Part shown: piece by piece, positions 1 through 7,994 of the stretch
How positions within the stretch are numbered: the first letter of the stretch is position 1
Layout of the letters: each line of letters begins with the position of its first letter
NCBI RefSeq assembly: GCF_003628435.1
Contig: NZ_RBZN01000006.1
Span: 51,454 to 115,453 of the forward strand
DNA length: 64,000 nucleotides
Reading direction: 5' to 3'
Source: Ureibacillus endophyticus
Lineage (GTDB): Bacteria; Bacillota; Bacilli; Bacillales_A; Planococcaceae
Program-made: the position numbers and the translations under genes
The notes under the pieces: model-generated
What the model saw: only the letters and a program-made list of their open reading frames with translations
Told to the model about the DNA's origin: nothing
Databases searched by the model: none

Positions 1-585
1 CCACGTTTCTATGATGTCACATCAGGAACCATATTCATTAATGGTCGAGACATAAAAGAATGGCCTTTAGAAAGATTGAGAGCTATGTTTGGTTATGTAC
101 CTCAACAGTCGATGCTCTTTACAGGTTCCATATCTGAGAATGTTCGTTGGGGTAAACAAGATGCAGAACTAAATGAAATCATAAATGCAACGACTAAGGC
201 GCAAATTCATAACACACTAGAAAATCTTCCGAATAAATACGAAACTCGGGTTGGACAAAAAGGCGTTAATCTTTCGGGAGGACAAAAACAAAGATTATCC
301 ATAGCCCGGGCACTAATTCGCAAGCCACCAATTTTAATATTGGATGATAGTACGAGTGCATTAGATATAAAAACGGAGGCTGCTTTTTGGGAGGATATAA
401 GGGACGAACAGGCTACGATGTTTGTGGTTACTCAAAAGGTGCGTACTGCAAAAGAAGCAGATAAAATTTTATTGCTCAATGAAGGACAAGTTATCGCCTT
501 TGGAACCCATGAGAAATTAATGCAAATGAGTGAAGAATATAGACAAATAGCAAAATCTCAAGCAGAACAGGTAGGTGAATCGTAA
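1..585 (+). CDS. ABC exporter subunit, C-terminal part (degenerate ATPase site)
   Basis: This is the 3' end of a gene that starts before the window; the frame is open from base 1. What remains is the end of a nucleotide-binding domain: Q-loop (YVPQQ), signature LSGGQKQR, Walker B ILILDDSTSALD and a switch-region glutamine (VTQK) where most ATPases have histidine. The Walker B motif ends in Asp-Asp instead of Asp-Glu, so the catalytic glutamate is missing. That is usual for one half of a heterodimeric type IV multidrug exporter (B. subtilis YheI/YheH, YfiB/YfiC class). Its stop TAA overlaps the ATG of the next subunit (TAATG), so the two are translationally coupled. The substrate cannot be told from sequence. 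Confidence 0.93.
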   Translation, partial: PRFYDVTSGTIFINGRDIKEWPLERLRAMFGYVPQQSMLFTGSISENVRWGKQDAELNEIINATTKAQIHNTLENLPNKYETRVGQKGVNLSGGQKQRLSIARALIRKPPILILDDSTSALDIKTEAAFWEDIRDEQATMFVVTQKVRTAKEADKILLLNEGQVIAFGTHEKLMQMSEEYRQIAKSQAEQVGES

Positions 586-2414
586 TGAACTTTTTCCAAA
601 AGCCCTTTGGATATGAACCATTATTATCGAAAGAAGACTTAAAGAAATCTGGGAAAAAGAAGAAGGGCCCCCGTGCAAGTGATTGGAAAAGAACCCTACT
701 AAATATTTGGAGAATAGTAGATGAACAACGCGCTTTACTTATTGTTGTGTTATGTCTTGTCATTATTAGTTCTACCATGTCATTGCTTGGCCCATTATTA
801 ATTGGTCATATTATTGATGACTACGTACTAAAATTTAACTTTGATGGTTTATCAACAATGATTATTATGCTAATTTTCATCTACCTGTTATTAGCATTAG
901 CATTGTTTTTCCAAAATTATTGGATGATAGGTATTGCCCAACAGACAATTTATCGAATGCGTACAGGGGTTTTTCATCAATTGCTGAGATTACCTGTTTC
1001 GTTTTTCGATAAACGTCAACACGGAGAATTAATGAGTCGAGCAACGAATGATATCGAAACGGTTAGTTCAACATTGAATACGTCCTTTATTCAAGTGTTT
1101 TCTAGTATTTTGACTCTAACTGGTACGTTTGTGGTCATGCTGTATTTAAGTCCTATATTAACTTTGTTAACAATGTTAATTATTCCGTTAATGTTTATTG
1201 CTACACGTTGGATTACAAAGAGAACAGGGAAACTATTCAAAGAGCAACAAGCTGCTTTGGGTGCATTAAACGGAATGATAGAAGAAACCATTTCGGGGCA
1301 ACGAATTGTTAAAGCATTTTCCCAAGAAGAAAGAGTTAAGCAAGAATTTCGGGAAAAAAGTGAGCAACTAAAAAGAACTGGTTTCTGGGCGCTTACTTAT
1401 TCGGGATATATTCCAAAAGTGATGAACTTATTGAATAATATGAGCTTTGCTATTGTGGCAGGTATTGGGGGAATTTTAGCATTTAATGGATATGTTTCAA
1501 TTGGAACGATTGTGATTTTTACTGAATATGCTCGACAATTTACTCGACCATTAAATGATCTAGCTAACCAAGTGAATACGGTATTGTCTGCTATTGCTGG
1601 TGTAGAAAGAGTATTTTCAATTATGGATGAGGACAAAGAAGATGATATTGGTAAAGTAGCTGACACTCATCAACTTCTTGGTGAAGTGGAATTTCGAAAT
1701 GTACATTTTAAATATGAATTAGCTGAAGAAACACAGACCTTAAAAAATGTTAGTTTTCATGTTTATCCAGGACAAACCGTAGCGCTAGTAGGGGCAACAG
1801 GTGCTGGGAAAACAACCATTATGCAATTGATCGCACGGTTTTACGATGTTGAAAGTGGAGAGGTTTTATTTGATGGAATTAATGTAAAGGATTTAAAACG
1901 TTCTACATTGCGCAATCAGATGGCCTTTGTTTTGCAAGATTCTTTCTTATTTGAAGCAAGTGTCTATGACAATATCCGATACGGTAAGCTAACTGCTACA
2001 AATGAAGAAATTGAAGAAGCTGCAAAAAAGGCAAATGCCCATGATTTTATTATGAAACTACCAAATGGCTATAACACCATTTTAACAGCAGATGGTAGTG
2101 GAATTTCACAAGGGCAAAAGCAATTACTTTCAATTGCGCGGGCACTTGTAGCGGACCCTAAAATATTATTACTTGATGAGGCGACAAGTAGTATCGATAC
2201 TTTGACAGAAATTAAGATACAAGAGGCGTTGGAAGTATTAATGAAAGGCAGAACAAGTTTTATCATTGCCCACCGATTAAATACGATTCGTCATGCGGAC
2301 ATTGTTTTAGTAATGAAAGAAGGGCAAATTGTTGAATCTGGTACTCAACAACAATTATTACAAAATAGGAATGGAATTTACGCTAATATGCTAAAACAAA
2401 CTGGTATTTTATGA
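585..2414 (+). CDS. ABC exporter subunit, permease-ATPase (heterodimer partner)
   Basis: A 609-residue half-transporter. Residues about 50-340 form a six-helix exporter membrane domain, and residues about 365-605 the ATPase domain with Walker A GATGAGKTT, Walker B ILLLDEATSSID (catalytic Glu present) and the His switch (IIAHRL). The signature reads ISQGQKQL instead of LSGGQ. The upstream subunit has a good signature but lacks the catalytic Glu. The two defects are complementary: the degenerate site pairs this signature with the partner's Walker motifs, leaving one competent site, as in asymmetric heterodimeric exporters. The first 45 residues are basic and cytoplasmic (KKSGKKKKG). The pair is probably a drug or lipid exporter; direction and cargo are inferred only. 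Confidence 0.93.
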   Translation: MNFFQKPFGYEPLLSKEDLKKSGKKKKGPRASDWKRTLLNIWRIVDEQRALLIVVLCLVIISSTMSLLGPLLIGHIIDDYVLKFNFDGLSTMIIMLIFIYLLLALALFFQNYWMIGIAQQTIYRMRTGVFHQLLRLPVSFFDKRQHGELMSRATNDIETVSSTLNTSFIQVFSSILTLTGTFVVMLYLSPILTLLTMLIIPLMFIATRWITKRTGKLFKEQQAALGALNGMIEETISGQRIVKAFSQEERVKQEFREKSEQLKRTGFWALTYSGYIPKVMNLLNNMSFAIVAGIGGILAFNGYVSIGTIVIFTEYARQFTRPLNDLANQVNTVLSAIAGVERVFSIMDEDKEDDIGKVADTHQLLGEVEFRNVHFKYELAEETQTLKNVSFHVYPGQTVALVGATGAGKTTIMQLIARFYDVESGEVLFDGINVKDLKRSTLRNQMAFVLQDSFLFEASVYDNIRYGKLTATNEEIEEAAKKANAHDFIMKLPNGYNTILTADGSGISQGQKQLLSIARALVADPKILLLDEATSSIDTLTEIKIQEALEVLMKGRTSFIIAHRLNTIRHADIVLVMKEGQIVESGTQQQLLQNRNGIYANMLKQTGIL

Positions 2415-2515
2415 TAAGGGAATAACATGTAATTAGTGATTTGACCTTGCTACCTTGATAGTGTTCCTCTAAAATTAGAAGATATTAAAATAGGCTTTAG
2501 GAGCGAGAGTAATAC

Positions 2516-3391
2516 ATGAACTTTTCAATTATCACAGCATCCTTTCCAATAGATTCGGAAACATACAAAGAAATAAAAGCTTTGTGTGATGATGCTTGTA
2601 AAATAGATCAATATAATTATAGTGTTTTATTAAATTTACCTATTTCTCAAAATACAAATGTCAGAGGATTTTTTGTTCTTGCATATGATGATGATAAGGA
2701 CGAGTTAGTCGGAGTATCAAGTGCAGTGGATCAAATGGGGTTGAATACATATGAGTGGTCAATTCTAGTTGCTCCAATGTATAGAGAAATTGGGATTGAT
2801 GAAGCTTTACTTAAAGTGTTAGGTGATGGACTACATCAACGTGGTGCTGAAGGAGAGCTTTCATTAGTCATTCAAAATGATAAATATAGAAGAAAATTTG
2901 TTGAAAAATACGGCTATACTTATAGCTTTTCAGAAGCAACTTTTGAAGCAAAGCCTCAAATTTTCGATGAGAACGACCGTATATATATTCGACCTTACTT
3001 TGAAGCAACTGATAAAGAACGTTTAATTGAAATCTACGGTGAAGCTTTTGGTGATTTAATGGAAGAGTCACTAGAACTGATTTCTTACAATACGACAACA
3101 GAAGGTAGAATTTTGTGGATTGCTTTATTGGATGATAAAATTGCTGGAACTGTTACGTCTGTAAAAGAAGGCGATGTCCAATGGATTACAGCACTTGCAG
3201 TTCATCCGGATTTTCAAGGGCAAGGTGTTGCAACAGCACTTCTTAATTGGGTAAAAGACTTTGCTTTGAGAAATGGTGAAAATTTAATCATGCTTGAAGT
3301 AGAAATTGAAAATGAAAGAGCACTTGCTGTTTATGAAAGAGCAGGGTTTATTAAGTCTATGCAAGTAGATTATTTTGTATATAATGGTTAA
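2516..3391 (+). CDS. Tandem GNAT-domain acetyltransferase
   Basis: 291 residues carrying two GNAT-like folds in a row. The N-terminal half (about 1-140) lacks a clear acetyl-CoA loop. The C-terminal half (about 150-290) has the full motif A: VHPDFQGQGVATALLNWV, whose QGQGVA binds the CoA pyrophosphate, followed by the typical ALAVYERAGF end of motif B. Only the second domain is therefore likely to be catalytic. An AGGAGCGAG ribosome site lies before the ATG. The gene stands alone, with its own terminator downstream. The acceptor (amine, antibiotic or protein N-terminus) cannot be predicted. Confidence 0.85.
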   Translation: MNFSIITASFPIDSETYKEIKALCDDACKIDQYNYSVLLNLPISQNTNVRGFFVLAYDDDKDELVGVSSAVDQMGLNTYEWSILVAPMYREIGIDEALLKVLGDGLHQRGAEGELSLVIQNDKYRRKFVEKYGYTYSFSEATFEAKPQIFDENDRIYIRPYFEATDKERLIEIYGEAFGDLMEESLELISYNTTTEGRILWIALLDDKIAGTVTSVKEGDVQWITALAVHPDFQGQGVATALLNWVKDFALRNGENLIMLEVEIENERALAVYERAGFIKSMQVDYFVYNG

Positions 3392-3406
3392 GTTAAAATT
3401 ATGAAG

Positions 3407-3438
3407 TCCCAGATCAATTTTGGTCTGGGTCTTTAATT
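3407..3438 (+). terminator. Rho-independent terminator of the GNAT gene
   Basis: Stem CCCAGATCAA / TTGGTCTGGG (one G-T pair) with a three-base loop, followed by TCTTTAATTTT. It lies 16 bases after the stop codon. Confidence 0.8.
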
Positions 3439-3474
3439 TTCGTTAAGGTATTTTCTGAATCCAAAAGTTACTCA

Positions 3475-3502
3475 TTGAGCAAATAATGGTTTTTGTTATA
3501 AT
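3475..3502 (+). promoter_or_regulatory. Sigma-A promoter of menA
   Basis: TTGAGC at 3475-3480, a 16-bp spacer and TATAAT at 3497-3502. Transcription should start near 3509. This argues against the in-frame GTG at 3511 being the menA start. Confidence 0.65.
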
Positions 3503-3543
3503 GTAAAGATGTGAACTTAAAGATAAGGATGTTGAATAGATTC

Positions 3544-4452
3544 ATGGAACAGGAAAACTTGAGTCCAGTAAAATTAATGTGGAAAATGACTCGACCACAT
3601 ACATTAACGGCAACCTTTGCACCTGTTATTTTAGGAACTGTTATTGCTCTATTTGAAGCCAAAATAGATTGGTTGTTATTTATTGCAATGATGCTTGCTT
3701 GTCTAGCATTGCAAATCGCAACGAATTTGTTTAACGAGTACTATGATTTTAAACGAGGATTAGATACTGCCGATTCAGTTGGAATTGGTGGTGGAATCGT
3801 TCGTCATGGTTTAAAACCTAAAAATGTACTTACGGTTGCATTGCTTCTCTATTTAATAGCAATGATTATCGGTGTCTACATTTGTATGAATAGTAGTTGG
3901 TTGTTAGTGGTAATTGGGTTATTTGGAATGGCGGTAGGTTATCTTTATACAGGTGGACCAATTCCAATTGCTTATACACCATTTGGAGAACTTTTTGCAG
4001 GAGCTTTAATGGGGACAGGCTTTGTATTAATCTCCTATTTTATTCAAACAAACACGTTATCGACGACAGCAGTGTTAATTTCGATTCCTGTTGGGATTCT
4101 AGTTGGTGCTATTAATATGGCAAACAACATACGTGATATCGAGGAAGACACAAAAGGTGGACGTAAAACCCTTGCAATCCTTTTAGGTAGAGAAAAAGCA
4201 GTGAGTGTTTTAGCATTTTCGTTTATTGTTGCTTATTTATGGATTATTGTTCTTGTATTAATAGGAAGTATTAGTCCATGGGCACTTATCGTACTATTAA
4301 CAATTAAAAAGCCTATATCTGCAGTGAATGGATTTAAAAAAGGTGAAAAAGAACCACAATATATGCGTGTGGCAATGAAGTCTACAGCAATCACAAATAC
4401 TTTATTTAGTTTTGTATTATCTATTGGATTATTTATTAGTTATATCATTTAA
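3544..4452 (+). CDS. menA: 1,4-dihydroxy-2-naphthoate polyprenyltransferase MenA
   Basis: UbiA-superfamily membrane prenyltransferase that joins a polyprenyl chain to DHNA in menaquinone synthesis. It is hydrophobic throughout, with about eight or nine helices. The N-terminal TRPHTLTATF block and the two Asp-rich prenyl-diphosphate/Mg sites are visible: NLFNEYYDFKRGLD near residue 65 and NNIRDIEEDTKGGRKT near residue 200. The frame is open from GTG 3511, but the promoter places transcription start at about 3509, and AAGGA (3525-3529) sits before ATG 3544. I therefore take ATG 3544 (302 residues, MEQENLSPVK...). The SD spacing (14 bases) is long, so GTG 3511 or ATG 3529 cannot be excluded. Monocistronic, terminator downstream. 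Confidence 0.92.
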   Translation: MEQENLSPVKLMWKMTRPHTLTATFAPVILGTVIALFEAKIDWLLFIAMMLACLALQIATNLFNEYYDFKRGLDTADSVGIGGGIVRHGLKPKNVLTVALLLYLIAMIIGVYICMNSSWLLVVIGLFGMAVGYLYTGGPIPIAYTPFGELFAGALMGTGFVLISYFIQTNTLSTTAVLISIPVGILVGAINMANNIRDIEEDTKGGRKTLAILLGREKAVSVLAFSFIVAYLWIIVLVLIGSISPWALIVLLTIKKPISAVNGFKKGEKEPQYMRVAMKSTAITNTLFSFVLSIGLFISYII

Positions 4453-4465
4453 TATTGCAAAAAAA

Positions 4466-4501
4466 GTTGAAGGGCAGCTCATGTTGCACCTTCTTTTTTT
4501 G
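4466..4501 (+). terminator. Terminator of menA
   Basis: GAAGG-GCA...TGC-A-CCTTC hairpin followed by TTTTTTTG, just after the menA stop. Confidence 0.75.
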
Positions 4502-5428
4502 TTTAGAAGGTTTCAGTCAAATTATTTGGATTATCGAATTATTTTCAGACGTTAAACCGTAGATATAAGAAGTTAAAATGGAAAAGTTAGAGGTTATATA
4601 GTGAAGAACGATGATCGGATGAATGTCGAAATAAGTAATGTGCATTTATCACGGGATATAATAAATGATATATCCAGTAATTTTCATTAGAAGAATGAGA
4701 TATTGATAAAGTAAATAGCACCTTATAAATTTTTGTCAACCTAGATGACATTTTCGTTATATTGTTGCAGTGAAGTTCCTCGAATTTTGTTATTGAATAA
4801 AAACTATAGTTTAAAATCTTTTTTCAAAATACATAAATTAAAAATAGAGAGATTGTTCCCTTAATATCAAATAATATTAATTGTTTTTCAGTCAACTTAA
4901 TTGACGAAAATGTTATTGTTACTGACATAGAAATGTTGATTTTTTAAGATAAATGGCGAAAAGTAATAATGATTTGTGATTTTTTTCAATATCTTGTTCA
5001 ACAGTTGAGAATATAGAGAGATTAGAAAAGTTTTTTGTAAACTAAGTTGACTAACTTGATATTCTTGAAAAATAAGTTTGTCAGTGTAAGTAAATGTTTG
5101 TCACCAATAAGAGTAGAATAAATGAATTCAAGATATTTTTCAAAAAAACATACAAACGCTTTAATTACAATATAGGCTACCTGTTTTTTTGTAAACTAAG
5201 TTGATGATTAAAGTATTCTAAACAAATAAACGATGTAAATTTATATCTGGACTTGTCGGTATTTGTATCTTGCAGGTGCGCTTATTATAACAGAGTTATC
5301 TATGATGTGTAAATTTATGAAATAATGAGCTAGAAATAGAGTCTCATAATAGAGCAGATGAATTAATATGATGTGATGATAGTGGATTTTTAGATGAAAT
5401 GCTGCAATGGGACAAGGTGGTAGAAATA
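4502..5428. other. AT-rich non-coding stretch, left half of palindrome array
   Basis: No convincing gene is seen here on either strand. A 29-codon frame from GTG 4601 has a weak AGAGG site but no other support. The stretch holds four of the eight 15-bp palindromes described in the array entry, each preceded by a T-rich and often followed by an A-rich run. The DNA between the palindromes shows no obvious tandem homology apart from a short shared TAGAGAGATT near 4847 and 5018. Confidence 0.6.
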
Positions 5429-5566
5429 TTGAAACTAGCACAAGCTTTGTTTATATTTGTTTTGATTTATATTGCATCTTTTATTCTTTTGTATGACGGA
5501 TCGGTATTAGAAACTCTCCAGTATTCGATTATTATGTGGACAATCGTTATGATGATTAAAAGATAG
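5429..5566 (+). CDS. Small membrane protein (45 aa), inside palindrome array
   Basis: TTG start at 5429 with AAGGTGG at 5414-5420 (8-base spacing), 45 codons, then TAG and a strong terminator ten bases on. The product begins KLAQALFIFVLIYIASFILLY, a clear membrane helix, then DGSVLETLQ, then a second hydrophobic segment SIIMWTIVMM ending in KR. An in-frame ATG at 5399 would add ten residues but has no ribosome site. The gene sits in the only gap of the palindrome array, with sites about 230 bp upstream and 60 bp downstream. I do not recognise the family. Ribosome site, hydrophobic profile and terminator together make it likely a real gene; regulation by the flanking palindromes is speculation. 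Confidence 0.6.
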   Translation: MKLAQALFIFVLIYIASFILLYDGSVLETLQYSIIMWTIVMMIKR

Positions 5567-5576
5567 CTTCATTTTA

Positions 5577-5605
5577 GGGTCCTGTGAGGTAGCAGGATCT
5601 TTTTG
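5577..5605 (+). terminator. Terminator of the 45-aa gene
   Basis: GGTCCTG-tgaggtag-CAGGATC hairpin (one G-T pair) followed by TTTTTG. Confidence 0.75.
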
Positions 5606-5606
5606 T

Positions 5607-6109
5607 GTTATTTGAAAATATGAAAATGTCAATGTGGTTGACAAAAATAATAACCAACAAGTTTTATATATGAAAGATTATAGAGATAACAAAAATATTG
5701 ATAAAAATTAATTATTATACTTGAAAATTGATGCAAATTAGCAATAATTTGCGATAATTATATAAAGAAAGTTTTCATGTCAATTAAGTTGACTAAAAAG
5801 AGTGTTATTAACCCTAAATTGTTAAATTTAAAAGCTGTTTACACAATAAAATTAGTAAATCTAATAACTTTATTAATAAAGTATCTGATATCCAGATGAT
5901 AAAGGATATCCTTATTAAAGGGTTTATTATTACTAAAAAGTAATATCGTCAACATAGTTTACATAAAAATCTCCTTTAATTGTTTATTTATTAATTATAG
6001 ATACACGCTCTATGAAAAATCTCTGAATCAATAACTTATTTCAATAAAACATAACCTATCAAAAGGGTGATTGCTTTTGTACAAAAGTACAATCGTCAAC
6101 TAAGTATAC
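5607..6109. other. AT-rich non-coding stretch, right half of palindrome array
   Basis: No gene seen. It holds four palindromes (from 5628, 5779, 5948 and 6095). Other structures are an inverted repeat GCAAATT/AATTTGC near 5735-5754 and an imperfect hairpin around GATATCC...GGATATC near 5885-5915. The last palindrome abuts the terminator of the minus-strand protease gene. Confidence 0.55.
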
Positions 6110-6144
6110 AAAAAAACCCTTATTGAATGTTTCATCAATAAGGG
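6110..6144 (-). terminator. Terminator of the HtrA-like gene
   Basis: A 10-bp perfect stem CCCTTATTGA / TCAATAAGGG. On the minus strand the U-run comes from the A-tract at 6110-6116. Confidence 0.85.
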
Positions 6145-6183
6145 GTGGTGAAATGTAGGTGATTATTAAGCTGATAAACTACA

Positions 6184-6999
6184 TTATTTTAATAAATTAA
6201 GACGTTGTTGCAACAAATCAATAGGTATAAATAAGCCGACACGGCCATAATCGTCTGTCTTTGTGGTCGCAAAGATAATACCGATTACCTGACCTTCATT
6301 ATTAATAACCGGACTACCGCTGTTACCACGATAGACAGGCGCATCTAACATAATGACTTGTTCATTCCAATCATTAAGTAAAATGTAATCAATGACTTCA
6401 CCTTTATTGGCAATGCCAGAGAAGTATAATGGGTTACCAATAAAATAAATGGCTTCATTTTTAATAAGTTCATATGTATCTGCTAACGAAAGGTAGGGGA
6501 GGTTTGTACCTTCAACTTTTAATATTGCTAAATCGATATCGGGGTAACTTTCAATAACCTCGCCTTTATATAGACCATCATCTGGAAATGTTACGGTGAT
6601 TGTAAGTGCATCATCAATGACATGTTCATTTGTAACGATATATCCATCCTCTGAAATTGAAAAACCTGTTCCTTTTCCACTATTCGTTTTCACTTCAACT
6701 ACTGATTTTTTATAGTTCTTTATTTCTTCTTTTGATGAAAGTGATGCAGATGTTTTTAAAAATTCAATTGCAGGAATTGAGTAAATCTCAAAAATAACTG
6801 CAAAAGTACTAACCATTAGCATCAAAGCCATAACCCAAGCAATCACACGGACAAATGGCGGTTTCTTTTTTGTAGGTTGGACACCGGATAATCTTTGTTG
6901 TCTTGCTTTTTCAAGCGCTTCTTTTTGGGCTTCTAGGACTAATTCGATAAGCTCTTCTTCACTAATTGGATCTTGCTTATCTTTATGATCATTCTCCAT
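6184..6999 (-). CDS. HtrA-like (S1C) membrane-anchored serine protease, no PDZ domain
   Basis: 271 residues. An acidic cytoplasmic N-terminus of about 50 residues is followed by one membrane helix (about 52-72), then a trypsin-like domain. The catalytic triad can be seen: His in TNEHVI, Asp in DIDLAILKVE and Ser in YRGNSGSPVIN. The chain ends right after the protease fold (LLQQRLNLLK), so the PDZ domains of true HtrA/DegP are absent. B. subtilis HtrA-type proteins are about 400-450 residues. GGAGGGG stands 7 bases before the ATG. It probably degrades or trims misfolded proteins outside the membrane; regulation is not evident. Monocistronic. Confidence 0.88.
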   Translation of the reverse strand: MENDHKDKQDPISEEELIELVLEAQKEALEKARQQRLSGVQPTKKKPPFVRVIAWVMALMLMVSTFAVIFEIYSIPAIEFLKTSASLSSKEEIKNYKKSVVEVKTNSGKGTGFSISEDGYIVTNEHVIDDALTITVTFPDDGLYKGEVIESYPDIDLAILKVEGTNLPYLSLADTYELIKNEAIYFIGNPLYFSGIANKGEVIDYILLNDWNEQVIMLDAPVYRGNSGSPVINNEGQVIGIIFATTKTDDYGRVGLFIPIDLLQQRLNLLK

Positions 7000-7145
7000 T
7001 TCAACCCCTCCTAACGGTAATTCCTCATTCTATCATAAAGGACCAAAGGAATATTTGGAACAAAATCACACTAGTCTACTATGCTAATATTGAATTTCAA
7101 TTAAAGATGTGAAATAATAATTTCAATTGTATATTATTTAAAGTT

Positions 7146-7228
7146 TTCTAGGGTTCCGCATAGAGATGGTCTGGTCCGAGAGAAAACCACAAATGTTTTG
7201 TGACACGGAAGGATAAAAGCCTGGGAGA
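7146..7228 (+). promoter_or_regulatory. Guanidine-I (ykkC) riboswitch
   Basis: Contains the conserved ykkC blocks in order: CTAGGGTTCCG, then GGTCTGGTCCGAGAG with AAAACCAC, then ACACGGAAGGATAAAAGCC with GGGAGA. It lies directly upstream of a paired SMR exporter, the classic genetic setting of this RNA. Guanidinium binding is expected to favour read-through. Confidence 0.95.
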
Positions 7229-7260
7229 TACTATTATTAGTAATCTCTTTAGGCTTTTTT
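7215..7260 (+). terminator. Riboswitch-controlled terminator
   Basis: AAAGCCT-ggGAGAT...AATCTC-tttAGGCTTTTTT. Its 5' arm overlaps the last conserved segment of the riboswitch, so ligand-bound RNA should prevent this hairpin. Confidence 0.85.
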
Positions 7261-7282
7261 ATTTTGATTGGAGGTAAATTTA

Positions 7283-7624
7283 ATGAATGTACATTGGATA
7301 AAGGTACTTGTAGCAGCCGTTTTTGAAGTCTTTTGGGTTATTGGACTAGCTCATTCGAATGACTTTTGGTCATGGACGGGTACAATTATCGCGATTATCG
7401 TTTCGAACTATTTGTTAATAACAGCTGCCCAAACTTTACCAGCAGGGACGGTATATGCAGTTTTTGTTGGGTTAGGTACTGCTGGAGCAGTAATATCAGA
7501 AATTCTATTCTTTGGCGAACCTTTTAAATTAGCTAAAATTCTACTTATTCTACTTTTACTAGTAGGAGTAATTGGTCTAAAGCTGGTGACAGATCAAGAC
7601 GAGCAAAAAGGGGTTGAAAACTAA
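7283..7624 (+). CDS. ykkC: Guanidinium exporter subunit, SMR family (YkkC-like)
   Basis: 113 residues with four membrane helices typical of small multidrug resistance proteins. The conserved glutamate of helix 1 ([16 protein letters not shown]) and the [15 protein letters not shown] loop ([16 protein letters not shown]) are present. The FEV...GLAHS context is that of guanidinium (Gdx-type) rather than EmrE-type SMRs. The frame opens at TTG 7268, but GGAGG at 7270-7274 lies inside that extension, so the start is ATG 7283. Stop and next start overlap (TAATG). With the second subunit it forms a heterodimer that expels guanidinium in exchange for protons. Controlled by the riboswitch upstream. 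Confidence 0.93.
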   Translation: MNVHWIKVLVAAVFEVFWVIGLAHSNDFWSWTGTIIAIIVSNYLLITAAQTLPAGTVYAVFVGLGTAGAVISEILFFGEPFKLAKILLILLLLVGVIGLKLVTDQDEQKGVEN

Positions 7625-7941
7625 TGGCATGGATGGCGTTGATTTTGGCGGGACTATTTGAAACTTTCGGTGTTGCAATGATGAATCAGTTGAGTAAAGA
7701 TAAAAACTGGAAACCTCTTGTATTATTTATACTCGCTTTTTGTATGAGTCTGTTTCTTCTTCAATATTCAATGAATACCATTGCAATGGGGACAGCTTAT
7801 GCAATTTGGACGGGCATTGGGGTTGTAGGAGGTACCATTGTTGGAATGTTTTTATATGGTGAATCAAAAGACTTGAAAAGAGTTCTTTTTATCTCAATCA
7901 TTTTAATCTCGGCTATTGGGTTAAAACTAATTGATGGATAG
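7624..7941 (+). CDS. ykkD: Guanidinium exporter subunit, SMR family (YkkD-like)
   Basis: 105 residues, four membrane helices, conserved helix-1 Glu in LAGLFETFGVAMMNQ and GTAYAIWTGIGVVGG in helix 3. It overlaps the first subunit by one base, so both are made from one message. Heterodimeric YkkCD-type pairs are inserted in opposite orientations. The riboswitch is the main evidence for guanidinium as substrate; a broader cation range is possible. Confidence 0.93.
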   Translation: MAWMALILAGLFETFGVAMMNQLSKDKNWKPLVLFILAFCMSLFLLQYSMNTIAMGTAYAIWTGIGVVGGTIVGMFLYGESKDLKRVLFISIILISAIGLKLIDG

Positions 7942-7994
7942 TTTACTTTTGTTCGGAAAGTATATTAATGAGAAAGTTTAACAGGGGTGAAACA

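Larger units (their letters stand above)
4735..6109. repeat. Array of eight 15-bp palindromes spaced about 150 bp
   Basis: Sites at 4735-4749 GTCAACCTAGATGAC, 4891-4905 GTCAACTTAATTGAC, 5037-5051 GTAAACTAAGTTGAC, 5191-5205 GTAAACTAAGTTGAT, 5628-5642 GTCAATGTGGTTGAC, 5779-5793 GTCAATTAAGTTGAC, 5948-5962 GTCAACATAGTTTAC and 6095-6109 GTCAACTAAGTATAC. The majority sequence GTCAACTAAGTTGAC is a perfect odd palindrome. Centre-to-centre steps are 156, 146, 154, 437, 151, 169 and 147 bp. The 437-bp gap equals three steps of 146 and contains the small gene at 5429. Size and symmetry suit a dimeric winged-helix protein. The binding protein and function are unknown to me. Confidence 0.75.

Noticed and set aside
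5241..5441. 66-codon minus-strand frame opposite the small membrane gene
   Set aside because: No ribosome site; the plus strand has a start, ribosome site and terminator in the same place.
4735..6109. LexA, BirA, Rex or parS sites
   Set aside because: The GTCAACTAAGTTGAC consensus does not fit their consensuses (CGAAC...GTTCG; TTGTTAAC...; TTGTGA...; TGTTTCACGTGAAACA).
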